Assembly: GCA_022821275.1 (NCBI GenBank)
Contig: JAJEDY010000087.1
Location: 1 to 64,000 of the forward strand
Reading direction: 5' to 3'
DNA from: Candidatus Latescibacterota bacterium
GTDB lineage: Bacteria > Latescibacterota > UBA2968
DNA length: 64,000 bases
In this document: in pieces, positions 16,351-24,896 of the stretch
Layout of the letters: the number at the start of each line of letters is the position of its first letter
How positions within the stretch are numbered: the stretch's first letter is position 1
Made by a program: the position numbers and the translations under genes
The notes under the pieces: model-generated
Database searches by the model: none
Seen by the model: only the letters and a program-made list of their open reading frames with translations
What the model was told of the DNA's origin: nothing

Positions 16351-18327
16351 TCACCACCCGTGAACAGAATGCCCTTCTTCTGGAAAAAAGGTAAAATCGA
16401 CAACCGAAGACACGCCCACACCGACGACATAACCGATCACAAGGCCAAAGAACAAAGGGATACAGCACCGATAGAGCGAAATGCCACCAATGCGCAGAAT
16501 AATGAGTTTAGACGCCCATGTCAGAAAAATACTGAAAGCATAGACCCGAGAACCCGACATCTTTTGAAAAGCCAGACCCAGGGGATGCAAGGGCCACCAC
16601 GGGATGCGATTGCGAAGGAGCATAAGCAGACCAGCTTGCCCAAACCCAAAAATCCAGACCGCTATTTTACCCGGATCAAAAACCGTTTTATCTGCGCCAA
16701 CAATAGCGGCAACCATGCGATCGTACGTGCGAATATTGGACCCGCTAAAACCCGACAGCCCCAGATTCTGACCCGCGTAATTATATCCCAAATGCACAAT
16801 AAAAAGACACGACCCGAAGAAACCCGAGGCAAAAGCCAGCAGAACGATCCAGAAAACCCATCGGCGGCGCACATCATTCCCCAAAAGTTTGAGATGATGG
16901 GGTAGCGCGGGCCATGCGGGAATGCGCGAGTTGCCAAAAAAAGCACTCGAATTAATCACCCCCAACGCAACGGTATTTTGTTGCGTAAGCGTTGCCGTCC
17001 CCGTAAAAATCTCGACAATTTGCCCCCCTTTGCCCCCAACCGGAAAAAGATAAGAAAAGCCGCTCGCCGCGGTGTATTTTGCCACGGTAAAATACGCTGC
17101 ATAAAGCAGTAAAAGGTGAAAAAGGGCGAGAAAAGGAGACAAACCCACCGCGACGAACCAGCCAAAAACAAAAATAGTCGCCGCAATAAAACCGAGCAGC
17201 GCCAGACGATAAGACACCAGACCGTCATCTGCCTCTCCCGTCACGGCTGCGCGAAGAACATCTCGCAAATGGCCGCGCGCGACCCATATTGCCCACACCG
17301 CCAGAAAGATGAAAGCACCATGAGATTCTAAAATCAAAATCTCACTCGCCTCTGCCTGTTGCCCGGAAAGGCCCACATTAAATCCCGTGCGAGCCATCAC
17401 CCCTTCTTTGACAATAGCGATAAGACGAAAAGCCCAGAAACTGAAGAGGATGTCCAGATTACACATATAAGTAAGGCCCAAAACAGGAGGCAAAATACGC
17501 AAATAAAACGAAGGAAAATTGCGCGCAATGGGCACCTCTTTGGTCAGATAACCGTCGTAAATGCCAATCCGAGGCAAACTGATGGCAAAATAACCGAGAA
17601 TATTCCAGGCAAAAACACCGAACACAACAAAAAAACCCACCCAGAAGAGCTTATTCCGAAAAATACCGGGTATAACGCGGCCCGGTTCATCAAACCCCTC
17701 GGTCAATGCAATGGGAAAAGCCGCAAGTGGAAAAGTGAGACGCTCGTTCTCTTCCCATTGCTTTTGAAAAATGACCGCAAGGCACAATCCAGCAACAACA
17801 AGAGCAATAGACACGGCGAACCACCAGTGCAGAGAAGCCAGCCAGCCGCGCCAGGGAATGCTCGCGCCATCGGGAAGGCCCTCGTAATACGTGCGAATAA
17901 TCTCGGGCGTTGCCTGGGGCAAACACCACCACGGCAAAAAGTCAAAAAGGACTTCTTCCCATCGATTTTCGGGCGAAGCATAATAAAACGGCGTACTGAC
18001 AACACCGCCCCAGTAAGTCGTCCATCCACTTGCCGAAACCGTACCCACAATCCACGACATACTGTAAATAACCAGAAGCTCTGTACTGCGCAAAGCCATG
18101 CGCGGCCATGCGAGCTTTAGAATGAGATTGATCACGAGCCACGCGACAAAGGGCAAAAGCATAGCCATAGACAACTGTGACTTGACCAGCGAAGCAGACC
18201 CCAAAATCATGCCCGTATAATCGCTGTAAATATTGAGCAACGCCGCAGTGATCGTACCCAGGACAATAGATCGAACAGTAATACGCCGCGGGCGCGCAGG
18301 TTCGGGTTGTGGTTGTGCAAGTGCCAT
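16351..18327 (-). CDS. DUF6785/DUF6784-type polytopic membrane protein
   Basis: A 658-residue protein with about 14 hydrophobic segments. It is a paralogue of the gene at 27509-29494: both start MALAQP, share the WWxxHPxGLA/VGFA region late in the protein (WWPLHPLGLA here), a KLIILRIGGISLYR segment and the same C-terminal end GHSVHGW. I assign both to the DUF6785/DUF6784 group of membrane proteins abundant in Planctomycetes and Latescibacterota; a transporter role, perhaps OPT-like, is inferred from topology only. Start 18327 is chosen because MALAQP matches the paralogue. It is divergent from the UGSC operon. Confidence 0.75.
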   Translation of the reverse strand: MALAQPQPEPARPRRITVRSIVLGTITAALLNIYSDYTGMILGSASLVKSQLSMAMLLPFVAWLVINLILKLAWPRMALRSTELLVIYSMSWIVGTVSASGWTTYWGGVVSTPFYYASPENRWEEVLFDFLPWWCLPQATPEIIRTYYEGLPDGASIPWRGWLASLHWWFAVSIALVVAGLCLAVIFQKQWEENERLTFPLAAFPIALTEGFDEPGRVIPGIFRNKLFWVGFFVVFGVFAWNILGYFAISLPRIGIYDGYLTKEVPIARNFPSFYLRILPPVLGLTYMCNLDILFSFWAFRLIAIVKEGVMARTGFNVGLSGQQAEASEILILESHGAFIFLAVWAIWVARGHLRDVLRAAVTGEADDGLVSYRLALLGFIAATIFVFGWFVAVGLSPFLALFHLLLLYAAYFTVAKYTAASGFSYLFPVGGKGGQIVEIFTGTATLTQQNTVALGVINSSAFFGNSRIPAWPALPHHLKLLGNDVRRRWVFWIVLLAFASGFFGSCLFIVHLGYNYAGQNLGLSGFSGSNIRTYDRMVAAIVGADKTVFDPGKIAVWIFGFGQAGLLMLLRNRIPWWPLHPLGLAFQKMSGSRVYAFSIFLTWASKLIILRIGGISLYRCCIPLFFGLVIGYVVGVGVSSVVDFTFFPEEGHSVHGW

Positions 18328-18462
18328 GATATTCTGAGTAATGATATATCGCCCATTTGTCAAGGTTGTTGTGGCGCGCCCTGTATTTTTGTCTTTCCTG
18401 AAAACGAGGTACCGTTTACATTCATGAAAACGCAGAACCGTATGTTCAAAGGAGAAGAATAG

Positions 18463-19482
18463 ATGAGCACACAAATTGAAATCGGCTCTCTCGAAGACGA
18501 AATAGAAACCTGTTTTGCACGCGGCTGGAGCGACGGTCTGCCCGTCGTCCCCCCCACCGAAGAACGCGTATTGCGCATGCTATCGGGAACAACCCGCTCC
18601 CCCGACGAATTGGTAGGCATTGTCCCTCCCAACTACAACAAATGTACCGTTGAAAAAGTCGCCATCAACGCTGTCCTCGCCGGATGCAAACCCGAATATC
18701 TCTCCGTCGTCCTCACAGCGGTTGAAACCGCACTCACAGAGGCCTTCTGCATGCACGGACTGCTCGCCACCACATTTTTTGCAGGCCCCATGATCGTCGT
18801 CAACGGACCGATCACACGCGAAATCGGCATGAATGCGCGGGTCAATGCGCTCGGGCAGGGCAACCGCGCCAACGCGACCATTGGACGCGCCCTTCAACTC
18901 GTCATCCGCAACATCGGCGGCGGCGTCCCCGGTGGCATTGATCGCGCCATGCTCGGCAACCCGGGCAAATACACCTTCTGCTTTGCCGAACGCGAAGACG
19001 ATTCCCCCTGGGAATCCCTCGCCGTCGAAAGGGGATTCTCACCCGACGCATCCACAGTCTCGCTCTTTGCAGCCAGCGGCGTCACCCCCATCATGGATCA
19101 GACATCCCGAGATCCCGACGCACTGTGCCGATCCTTCGCCGCCTGCCTCAAAGCCGACGGCCACCCCAAACACGCAAACAGTCCGCCTCCCGTACTGGTC
19201 ATATCGCCAGAACACACCCACCGATACGCAGATGCAGGCTGGTCAAAAACCCGATTCCGCGACACATTAAATCAGTACCTCCAACTCCCCGTCGCAGAAC
19301 TGCTCGAAGGCGCGGGCGGCATCCCCGAAGGCATTTCAAAACAGCGGACAAAAGACACACTACCCAAATTTCGGAACAACACATTGCACATCGTCCGCGC
19401 AGGCGGAGACGCGGGCTTATTCTCTGCCCTCATCAGCAGTTGGGGTGGCAGCCAATCCCTCACAAAGGAGATTACACCATGA
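18463..19482 (+). CDS. UGSC-associated protein (partner of the selenoprotein)
   Basis: A 339-residue soluble protein. It opens with GWSDGLPVVPPTEERV and has a conserved-looking core, NGPITREIGMNARVNALGQG followed by NRANATIGRALQLVIRNIGG. I recognise this from proteins found with or fused to UGSC-family selenoproteins, but no biochemical role is known to me. AAAGGAG lies before ATG 18463. The stop overlaps the next gene's start as ATGA, so the two are translated together and probably form one functional unit. Cysteines at KCTVEK, AGCKPE and FCFAE might exchange with the Sec residue. Confidence 0.75.
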   Translation: MSTQIEIGSLEDEIETCFARGWSDGLPVVPPTEERVLRMLSGTTRSPDELVGIVPPNYNKCTVEKVAINAVLAGCKPEYLSVVLTAVETALTEAFCMHGLLATTFFAGPMIVVNGPITREIGMNARVNALGQGNRANATIGRALQLVIRNIGGGVPGGIDRAMLGNPGKYTFCFAEREDDSPWESLAVERGFSPDASTVSLFAASGVTPIMDQTSRDPDALCRSFAACLKADGHPKHANSPPPVLVISPEHTHRYADAGWSKTRFRDTLNQYLQLPVAELLEGAGGIPEGISKQRTKDTLPKFRNNTLHIVRAGGDAGLFSALISSWGGSQSLTKEITP

Positions 19483-19997
19483 AAACAACCTTACTCGACC
19501 CCACATCCGAGCAAAAACCAGCACAGAGAGAACGGGTAAAACGCCCGCAATCACTCGACGGACTGACCATCGGGCTTCTCGACATATCCAAAAGCCGGGG
19601 CGACGTATTCCTCGACCGCATCGAAACGCATCTCACACAGCGCAACCTCAAAGTCAACCGCTACATCAAACCCACATTCACGCGCCCGGCACCCATCGAA
19701 CTCCAGCAACAAATCGCCACCGAGTGCGATGTCGTCGTCGAAGGCTTAGCCGATTGAGGGTCCTGTACAACGTGCAGTGTGCACGACACGACCAACCTGG
19801 AAACGCGCGGCATACCAACCGTCTTTGTCGCATCCGAGCCGTTCCGCGAAGCAGCCGATGCCCAATCGACCGCCCTGGGATTTAACCCCGCTCGCGTCTT
19901 TGTAGGCCATCCCATCCAGGATCGCACCGACGAAGAAATGCAGGCACTCGCCGATGACGCTATTGAACGCATCATGAAAAGGATTCGCGCAGAATAA
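19479..19997 (+). CDS. UGSC-family selenoprotein (in-frame UGA as Sec93)
   Basis: Read with TGA 19755-19757 as selenocysteine, this is a 172-residue protein. Before the codon it reads VVVEGLAD and after it GSCTTCSVHDTTNLETRGIP, so the motif is U93-G-S-C96-T-T-C99, the hallmark of UGSC-family proteins. The frame then stays open for 79 codons to a TAA, with good protein-like sequence (PTVFVASEPF, FVGHPIQDRTDEEM). Without readthrough the product would be a 92-residue fragment. A hairpin directly after the UGA fits a bacterial SECIS. The U-x2-C arrangement suggests redox chemistry; the substrate is unknown. Translation is coupled to the upstream partner. The Sec machinery (selA, selB, selC, selD) must lie elsewhere. 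Confidence 0.88.
19755..19793 (+). promoter_or_regulatory. Candidate bacterial SECIS hairpin after the UGA
   Basis: Bases after TGA 19755-19757 fold as GGTC (19759-19762) with GACC (19790-19793), TGT (64-66) with ACA (86-88), a one-sided ACAA bulge, then CGTGCA (71-76) with TGCACG (80-85) around the loop GTG at 19777-19779. The apical loop begins 20 bases after the UGA, and has G at its start, both as expected for SelB-dependent SECIS elements. Confidence 0.75.
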
Positions 19998-20010
19998 AAA
20001 TCAAAACATT

Positions 20011-20100
20011 CTGGATTGCGGCTCAAGCATGTCCCCCGTATAAAAACACTACGGGGCAGGCTCTGCATGATTTAAGCAGGGAACCACGCCGCAATGACAG
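20011..20100. repeat. Dispersed palindromic repeat, family A (with internal insert)
   Basis: The ends match 2838-2906: CTGGATTGCGGCTCAAGCAT and TGCATGATTTAAGCAGGGAA, finishing ACGCCGCAATGACAG. Between them is an extra segment with its own arms, CCCCGTA...TACGGGG. It lies between the selenoprotein and msrB. Confidence 0.75.
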
Positions 20101-20142
20101 CTTTCGTTTACAGTATATAACTGATAGAGGAAATATCCCTCA

Positions 20143-20550
20143 ATGAACGACGAAAAAATCACCAAAACAGACCGAGAATGGCGAGAGGAACTCACACCCG
20201 AACAATACTACGTCTGCCGTCAAAAAGGCACGGAACGCGCCTTCACCGGCATGTACTGGGACTGCCGTGAGGAAGGCGTATATCGCTGCGTATGCTGCAA
20301 TGCCGAACTCTTCCGCTCAGACCAGAAATTCGACTCGCACTGCGGATGGCCCAGCTTTTTTGACGCCATTGACCCCGACCGAATCAACCAGCACGAAGAC
20401 CTGAGCTTTGGCATGCGCCGCATCGAAGTCACCTGCGCCCGCTGCGACGCCCACCTGGGCCACATCTTCGACGACGGACCCGCCCCCACGGGCCTGCGCT
20501 ATTGCATCAACTCCGTAGCCATTGATCTGGACCGCGATGAGGAATCGTAA
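20143..20550 (+). CDS. msrB: Peptide-methionine (R)-S-oxide reductase
   Basis: A 135-residue MsrB that reduces methionine-R-sulfoxide in proteins. The catalytic residue is Cys121 in RYCINS (Cys, not Sec), the resolving Cys67 is in [10 protein letters not shown], and the structural zinc site is Cys49-x2-Cys52 and Cys98-x2-Cys101. GHIFDDGP carries the conserved His. GAGGAAA precedes ATG 20143. It follows the selenoprotein after a repeat and is followed by the kinase gene. Confidence 0.95.
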   Translation: MNDEKITKTDREWREELTPEQYYVCRQKGTERAFTGMYWDCREEGVYRCVCCNAELFRSDQKFDSHCGWPSFFDAIDPDRINQHEDLSFGMRRIEVTCARCDAHLGHIFDDGPAPTGLRYCINSVAIDLDRDEES

Positions 20551-20595
20551 CAAGCGATCAGGCGTAGCCAAAGGATGGTTGTCTCTGACTTTCAT

Positions 20596-20630
20596 CTGCT
20601 TTTATCTGCGTTCATCTGCGGATACTTTTT
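20596..20630 (+). repeat. Dispersed repeat, family B (diverged copy)
   Basis: CTGCTTTTATCTGCGTTCATC followed by TGCGGATACTTTTT aligns with the copies at 2914-2950 and 32415-32451 but with CTGCG in place of CTGTG/CCGTG. It abuts the start of the PfkB gene, so the 5' untranslated region of that gene is essentially repeat sequence. Confidence 0.6.
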
Positions 20631-21629
20631 ATGACCCTCAAAACCCTGAACCAAATCCTCTCCAAATTCCAAAATCTCGCCATCCTCGTCATCGGCGACT
20701 ACTTCCTCGACCGCTATCTCATCACGGACCCCGACCTCGCCGAAACATCCATCGAAACCGGCCTTGAAGCGCACCAAATAGTCGCCATTCGCAACCAGCC
20801 CGGCGCAGCCGGCACCATCACCTCCAACCTCTGTGCCCTCGGCATTGGACACATCTATGCCCTGGGCATAATCGGTCGCGACGGTCAGGGCTATGACCTC
20901 AAACAGGGACTGCGCGCCACGGGTGTAGATATCACCCACCTCATCGAAACGCCCGACCGCTTTACCCCCACCTATACCAAACCCATAAACAAAAAAACAG
21001 GCGTTGAAATGGAACGCCTGGACATAAAAAATCGAACGCCACTACCCCGCGACCTCGAAAACCAACTCATCAAAACCCTGCACAACCTCTTCCCCAAAGT
21101 AGATGGCGTCATCGCCCTCGACCAGGTACAGGAACCCAACTGCGGCGTACTCACAGATCGCGTCGTAGCCGAACTCGCAAAACTCTCCAAAACCCATCCC
21201 AACACCGTCTGCTTCGCCGACTCTCGCACCCGCATCACCAGCTTCAAAAATGTCATACTCAAATCCAACCGCGACGAAGCCATTCACGCCATTAGAGAAC
21301 GCGACCTCAACCAGTGTGCCCGCATCTTTTCTCAGCGCACCGGCAAACCCGTCTTCATCACCCTTGGACCCGACGGCATTCTCGTTGCCAACAACGAAAA
21401 CCTCACGCATATTCCCGGTATAAAAGTTCCGCCCCCCATCGACATTGTAGGCGCAGGCGACAGCGTCTCGGCATCTGTCGTCTCCGCCCTTTGTGCCAGC
21501 GCATCACTATCCGACGCCGCCCAAATAGGCGTATTGGCCTCATCCATCACCGTACAACAAATCGGCACAACCGGCACAGCCTCACCCGAACAGATCGCAA
21601 AACGATTTCGAGAAACCCAAACGTCTTAA
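20631..21629 (+). CDS. PfkB-family carbohydrate kinase (RfaE/HldE-like)
   Basis: A 332-residue ribokinase-family kinase. The N-terminal VIGDYFLDRYLI with its substrate Asp and the GAAGTITSNLCALG glycine motif resemble the RfaE/HldE (heptose-7-phosphate kinase) branch. The catalytic base is in VGAGDSVSASVVSALC near the C terminus, and VFITLGPDGIL precedes it. The second (nucleotidyltransferase) domain of HldE is absent. The sugar cannot be fixed; the sulfatase and enolase-superfamily genes nearby point to sugar catabolism. Confidence 0.85.
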   Translation: MTLKTLNQILSKFQNLAILVIGDYFLDRYLITDPDLAETSIETGLEAHQIVAIRNQPGAAGTITSNLCALGIGHIYALGIIGRDGQGYDLKQGLRATGVDITHLIETPDRFTPTYTKPINKKTGVEMERLDIKNRTPLPRDLENQLIKTLHNLFPKVDGVIALDQVQEPNCGVLTDRVVAELAKLSKTHPNTVCFADSRTRITSFKNVILKSNRDEAIHAIRERDLNQCARIFSQRTGKPVFITLGPDGILVANNENLTHIPGIKVPPPIDIVGAGDSVSASVVSALCASASLSDAAQIGVLASSITVQQIGTTGTASPEQIAKRFRETQTS

Positions 21630-21639
21630 AAGGAACCCC

Positions 21640-22911
21640 ATGTCTGACAAACCCAACTTCATTGTATTCATGAGTGACGACCAGGGACACCGCGACCTCT
21701 CTTGCATGGGCGCGACCGACTTCCAAACCCCCAACTTTGACCGCATAGCCTCTCGGGGTGCCAAACTCACCCGCTGGTATTCCAATGCCCCGATCTGCTC
21801 GGCCGGGCGCTGCGGCATCCTCACCGGACGCTATCCCATTGCCGCGGGCATTCCCGGCAACGTAGGCGTAACTGCCGACGGCCTATCGCCGGACCTACCC
21901 ACCATACCCAAAGCACTCAAAAAACTGGGCTATCAAACTTACATGTCGGGCAAATGGCACCTGGGCAACCGCGAACCCTTCTTGCCGCACAACCACGGCT
22001 TTGACCACTGGTTTGGCTTCACCAACGGCTGCATCGACTACTACTCCCACATCTTCTACTGGGCACTATCCTCAAAAAACCAGGCGCGGCACGATCTCTG
22101 GGAAGACGGCAGAGAAGTGTATCACAACGGCACCTACTTCGTCGATCTCATGCGCGACAAAGCCATTGAATACATCCAAAAAGCCAAAAACGATGGACGA
22201 CCGTTCTTCATGTATGTCCCCTTCAACACCCCGCACTATCCCCTGCACGCGCCAGAAGAATACATGGAACGCTTTGCCCACTTACCCCGCTCGCGACAAC
22301 TCATGACCGCCATGCTCACCGTCATGGACGACGCCATCGGCAAAATCCTCGACGAACTCGAGCGATTGGACCTCTTTGACAACACCTGTATCTTCTTTCA
22401 ACCCGACCACGGACCCTCGCGCGAACCGCGCAACTGGACCGACGGCACAGACCTTCCCTATCCCGGCGGCGACACAGGTGGCCTGCGCGGACACAAAGGC
22501 ACCCTCTGGGAAGGCGGCATCCGCGTCCCCACCCTCATGAGTTGGCCCGCGCGCGTACAGAGCGGAAAAACCATCGACGAAATCGGCATCGGCATGGACA
22601 TTTTCCCCACCATCCTCACCGCCGCAGGAGGCGACCCCGAACAATACGAGCTCAACGGCACAGACATTCTGCCAATGATCGCCGACAACGCCCCCTCACC
22701 CCACGGCGACCTCTTCTGGACACAAGGTCCCAGAGGCAACACCCGTGTAATTCAAAGCGACCGCTACAAACTCCTGCTCGACGGCAACGAAATACACCTC
22801 ACCAACCTCAACACCGACCCCAACGAAACCACCAACATCGCAGGCGACGAACCCGACCTGACCAGCGACCTCCTCACCCGCCTCAACGAATGGCATGCCT
22901 CTGTAACCTGA
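21640..22911 (+). CDS. Sulfatase (type I, formylglycine-dependent)
   Basis: A 423-residue alkaline phosphatase-fold sulfatase. The formylglycine site is Cys53 in CSAGRCGILTGR, with Ala in the usual Pro position of C-x-P-x-R. Metal ligands are seen in FMSDDQGH near the N terminus and FFQPDHGPSRE in the middle; KWHLG carries the conserved Lys/His. No signal peptide is evident. Cys-type sulfatases need a maturase (FGE or anSME). AAAGGA precedes the start. It probably removes sulfate esters from carbohydrates, consistent with the following sugar-acid enzymes. Confidence 0.92.
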   Translation: MSDKPNFIVFMSDDQGHRDLSCMGATDFQTPNFDRIASRGAKLTRWYSNAPICSAGRCGILTGRYPIAAGIPGNVGVTADGLSPDLPTIPKALKKLGYQTYMSGKWHLGNREPFLPHNHGFDHWFGFTNGCIDYYSHIFYWALSSKNQARHDLWEDGREVYHNGTYFVDLMRDKAIEYIQKAKNDGRPFFMYVPFNTPHYPLHAPEEYMERFAHLPRSRQLMTAMLTVMDDAIGKILDELERLDLFDNTCIFFQPDHGPSREPRNWTDGTDLPYPGGDTGGLRGHKGTLWEGGIRVPTLMSWPARVQSGKTIDEIGIGMDIFPTILTAAGGDPEQYELNGTDILPMIADNAPSPHGDLFWTQGPRGNTRVIQSDRYKLLLDGNEIHLTNLNTDPNETTNIAGDEPDLTSDLLTRLNEWHASVT

Positions 22912-22914
22912 TCC

Positions 22915-23673
22915 CTACCCTCTCCCCCCCTTCACACTCCACACCGAACCCGACGTATAAGTATTGCGCTCAGAACACAAAAACTCGATCACCTCGGCCA
23001 CCTCCTCCGGATCCGAATACCGCCCCATCGGCTGACCTGGAGGATTGGCAACATACTCGGGCGAAAACCTCGGCACCACCATATCCGTCAACGCCCGCCC
23101 CGGCTCCACCCCATTGACAAAAACACCCTGTTTGCAATACGCATTGCCCAACGCGCCGATAAATGAATACACAGCCCCCTTTGACACCGAATACGGCACC
23201 TGATTGGGACTGCCATTGCGCGCACCCGAAGTAATCGTCACACAGCGCCCCCAACCCCCTGCGAGCATATGGGGAATAGCTGCCTGGTGAAAATGATAAA
23301 CCCCGTACACATTGATCCGCATCACCTTATCAAACTGCGCCACAGGCTGCTCAAAAAACGGCTTCTCCCACCCCAAAATACCCGCACAACACACCAGAAT
23401 ATCCAATCTCCCAAAACGCGCAACCGCTTGTGCCACACACGCCTGAACAGCGGCCTCATCCGTCACATCGGTCGCCACAAACATCGCCTCCTGTCCCAGT
23501 GCCTCAATCCTTTCAACCGTCTCCGCCCCCTCTTTTGCCAGAACATCGGCAATAACAACATCCCGCCCCTCCTCCGCAAACCGAACCGCCGTTGCCCCAC
23601 CAATACCCCGCGCACCCCCCGTAACAAGCGCAACCCGCCGTTCCTTCTCTGCTGCAAAACGCAAATTCGACAT
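22915..23673 (-). CDS. Short-chain dehydrogenase/reductase
   Basis: A 252-residue classical SDR. The NAD(P)-binding motif is TGGARGIGGA, an NxAG-like position is LVCCAGILG, catalytic Ser is in TITSGARNGS and the YxxxK pair in PYSVSKGAV. Length is standard. GAGGAGGG precedes ATG 23673. It converges with the sulfatase gene, three bases apart, and diverges from the enolase-superfamily gene, so the three may form a sugar or sugar-acid oxidation set. Substrate unknown. Confidence 0.92.
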   Translation of the reverse strand: MSNLRFAAEKERRVALVTGGARGIGGATAVRFAEEGRDVVIADVLAKEGAETVERIEALGQEAMFVATDVTDEAAVQACVAQAVARFGRLDILVCCAGILGWEKPFFEQPVAQFDKVMRINVYGVYHFHQAAIPHMLAGGWGRCVTITSGARNGSPNQVPYSVSKGAVYSFIGALGNAYCKQGVFVNGVEPGRALTDMVVPRFSPEYVANPPGQPMGRYSDPEEVAEVIEFLCSERNTYTSGSVWSVKGGRG

Positions 23674-23768
23674 CTTACCCTCCTCGTATTCTATTGCTCA
23701 TTATCGTTCCATCGTGTAATATAACCCAAGTTGCGACCAATTCCATACCAGAATACAAGGAGTAGAAT

Positions 23769-24896
23769 ATGAAAATCGACCAGGTCGAACACTTCCTCCT
23801 CGGCAACAGCTATGTCGTCCGCCTCACAACCGACACCGGCATCTCCGGCATCGGAACCTCTGCCTGCTGGGGCTATCCCGAAGCCATCCAATCCATCGCG
23901 AAAGTCTTCAAAGAATACCTCATCGGACAAAACCCCATGCGCATCGAACACCACTGGCAGCACCTCTACCGCATGGCACCCTTTCGCGGCACCGCGCTCT
24001 GCGGCGCAGTCAGCGCAATGGACATCGCCCTGCACGACATCAAAGGCAAACACTTCCAGGTCCCGGTCTGGGAACTCCTCGGCGGCAACTGCCGCGACAA
24101 AATTCGCCTGCACCTCCTCGCGGGCGGACCCACACCCGAACAAATGTATAAAAACGCAAAAGCCGCCGTTGCCGAAGGCTTTACCGCCATCAAATTTGAT
24201 CCCATCACAGGCGGATACCAGAACCAGGCGCAATCGCGCATTATAAAAAACGCCATCGAAATCGTCGCCGCTGCCCGCGAAGGCGCCGGACCCGATGTGG
24301 ATCTCATCGTCGAAGTCCACCGCAAACTCACCCCAATGGTCGCCGTAGCCCTGGGTGAAGCCCTCATTCCCTATCACCTCTACTTCATGGAAGACCCCAT
24401 CCAGATAGACACCATCACAACCCAGGCAGAAATCGCCAAACGCATCCCCGTACCCCTGGGCAACGGCGAGCGCTTCACCTCAATATGGGAATTCCGCGAA
24501 CTCCTCGAACACGGCGGTCCCCAGTACGTGCGCCCAGACATTGCCCTGGCAGGTGGCCTGACCCACTGCAAAAAAATCGCCGCCATAGCCGAATCCTATC
24601 ACTGCGCGGTCGTCACCCACAACTTTCTCAGCCCTCTGGGCACAGCCGCATCCCTGCACCTCGACGCCAGCATCCCCAACTTCATCACGCAGGAATACTC
24701 CAAAAACGACGAAGCCGAACACAACGCCGTGTACAAATGCGCCCACAAACGCGAAGGCGGCTATATCCCCCTTCCCGAAGCACCTGGCCTGGGCGTTGAA
24801 CTCGACGACGCCAGAATCCCCGACACCCCCTTTGCCCCCTTGACCAAAGTCAGTACACCGAGACGAGAGGACGGATCAATCGCGTATGCGGTGTGA
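23769..24896 (+). CDS. Enolase-superfamily dehydratase (mandelate racemase/galactonate dehydratase-like)
   Basis: A 375-residue MR/MLE-type enzyme. It has the N-terminal capping domain and a barrel with VEVHRKLTP, YFMEDPIQID and LGNGERFTS as metal-ligand strands, and a likely general base His in VVTHNFLSPLGTAAS. The pattern is close to D-galactonate or related sugar-acid dehydratases, but the substrate cannot be proved from sequence. AAGGAG precedes the ATG. The 3' end overlaps the methyltransferase gene by 11 bases. Confidence 0.88.
   Translation: MKIDQVEHFLLGNSYVVRLTTDTGISGIGTSACWGYPEAIQSIAKVFKEYLIGQNPMRIEHHWQHLYRMAPFRGTALCGAVSAMDIALHDIKGKHFQVPVWELLGGNCRDKIRLHLLAGGPTPEQMYKNAKAAVAEGFTAIKFDPITGGYQNQAQSRIIKNAIEIVAAAREGAGPDVDLIVEVHRKLTPMVAVALGEALIPYHLYFMEDPIQIDTITTQAEIAKRIPVPLGNGERFTSIWEFRELLEHGGPQYVRPDIALAGGLTHCKKIAAIAESYHCAVVTHNFLSPLGTAASLHLDASIPNFITQEYSKNDEAEHNAVYKCAHKREGGYIPLPEAPGLGVELDDARIPDTPFAPLTKVSTPRREDGSIAYAV

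Noticed and set aside
19755-19757. TGA as a tryptophan codon (code change)
   Set aside because: TGA ends many genes in this window, for example bioA, the PhyH gene at 8070 and the rhomboid gene.
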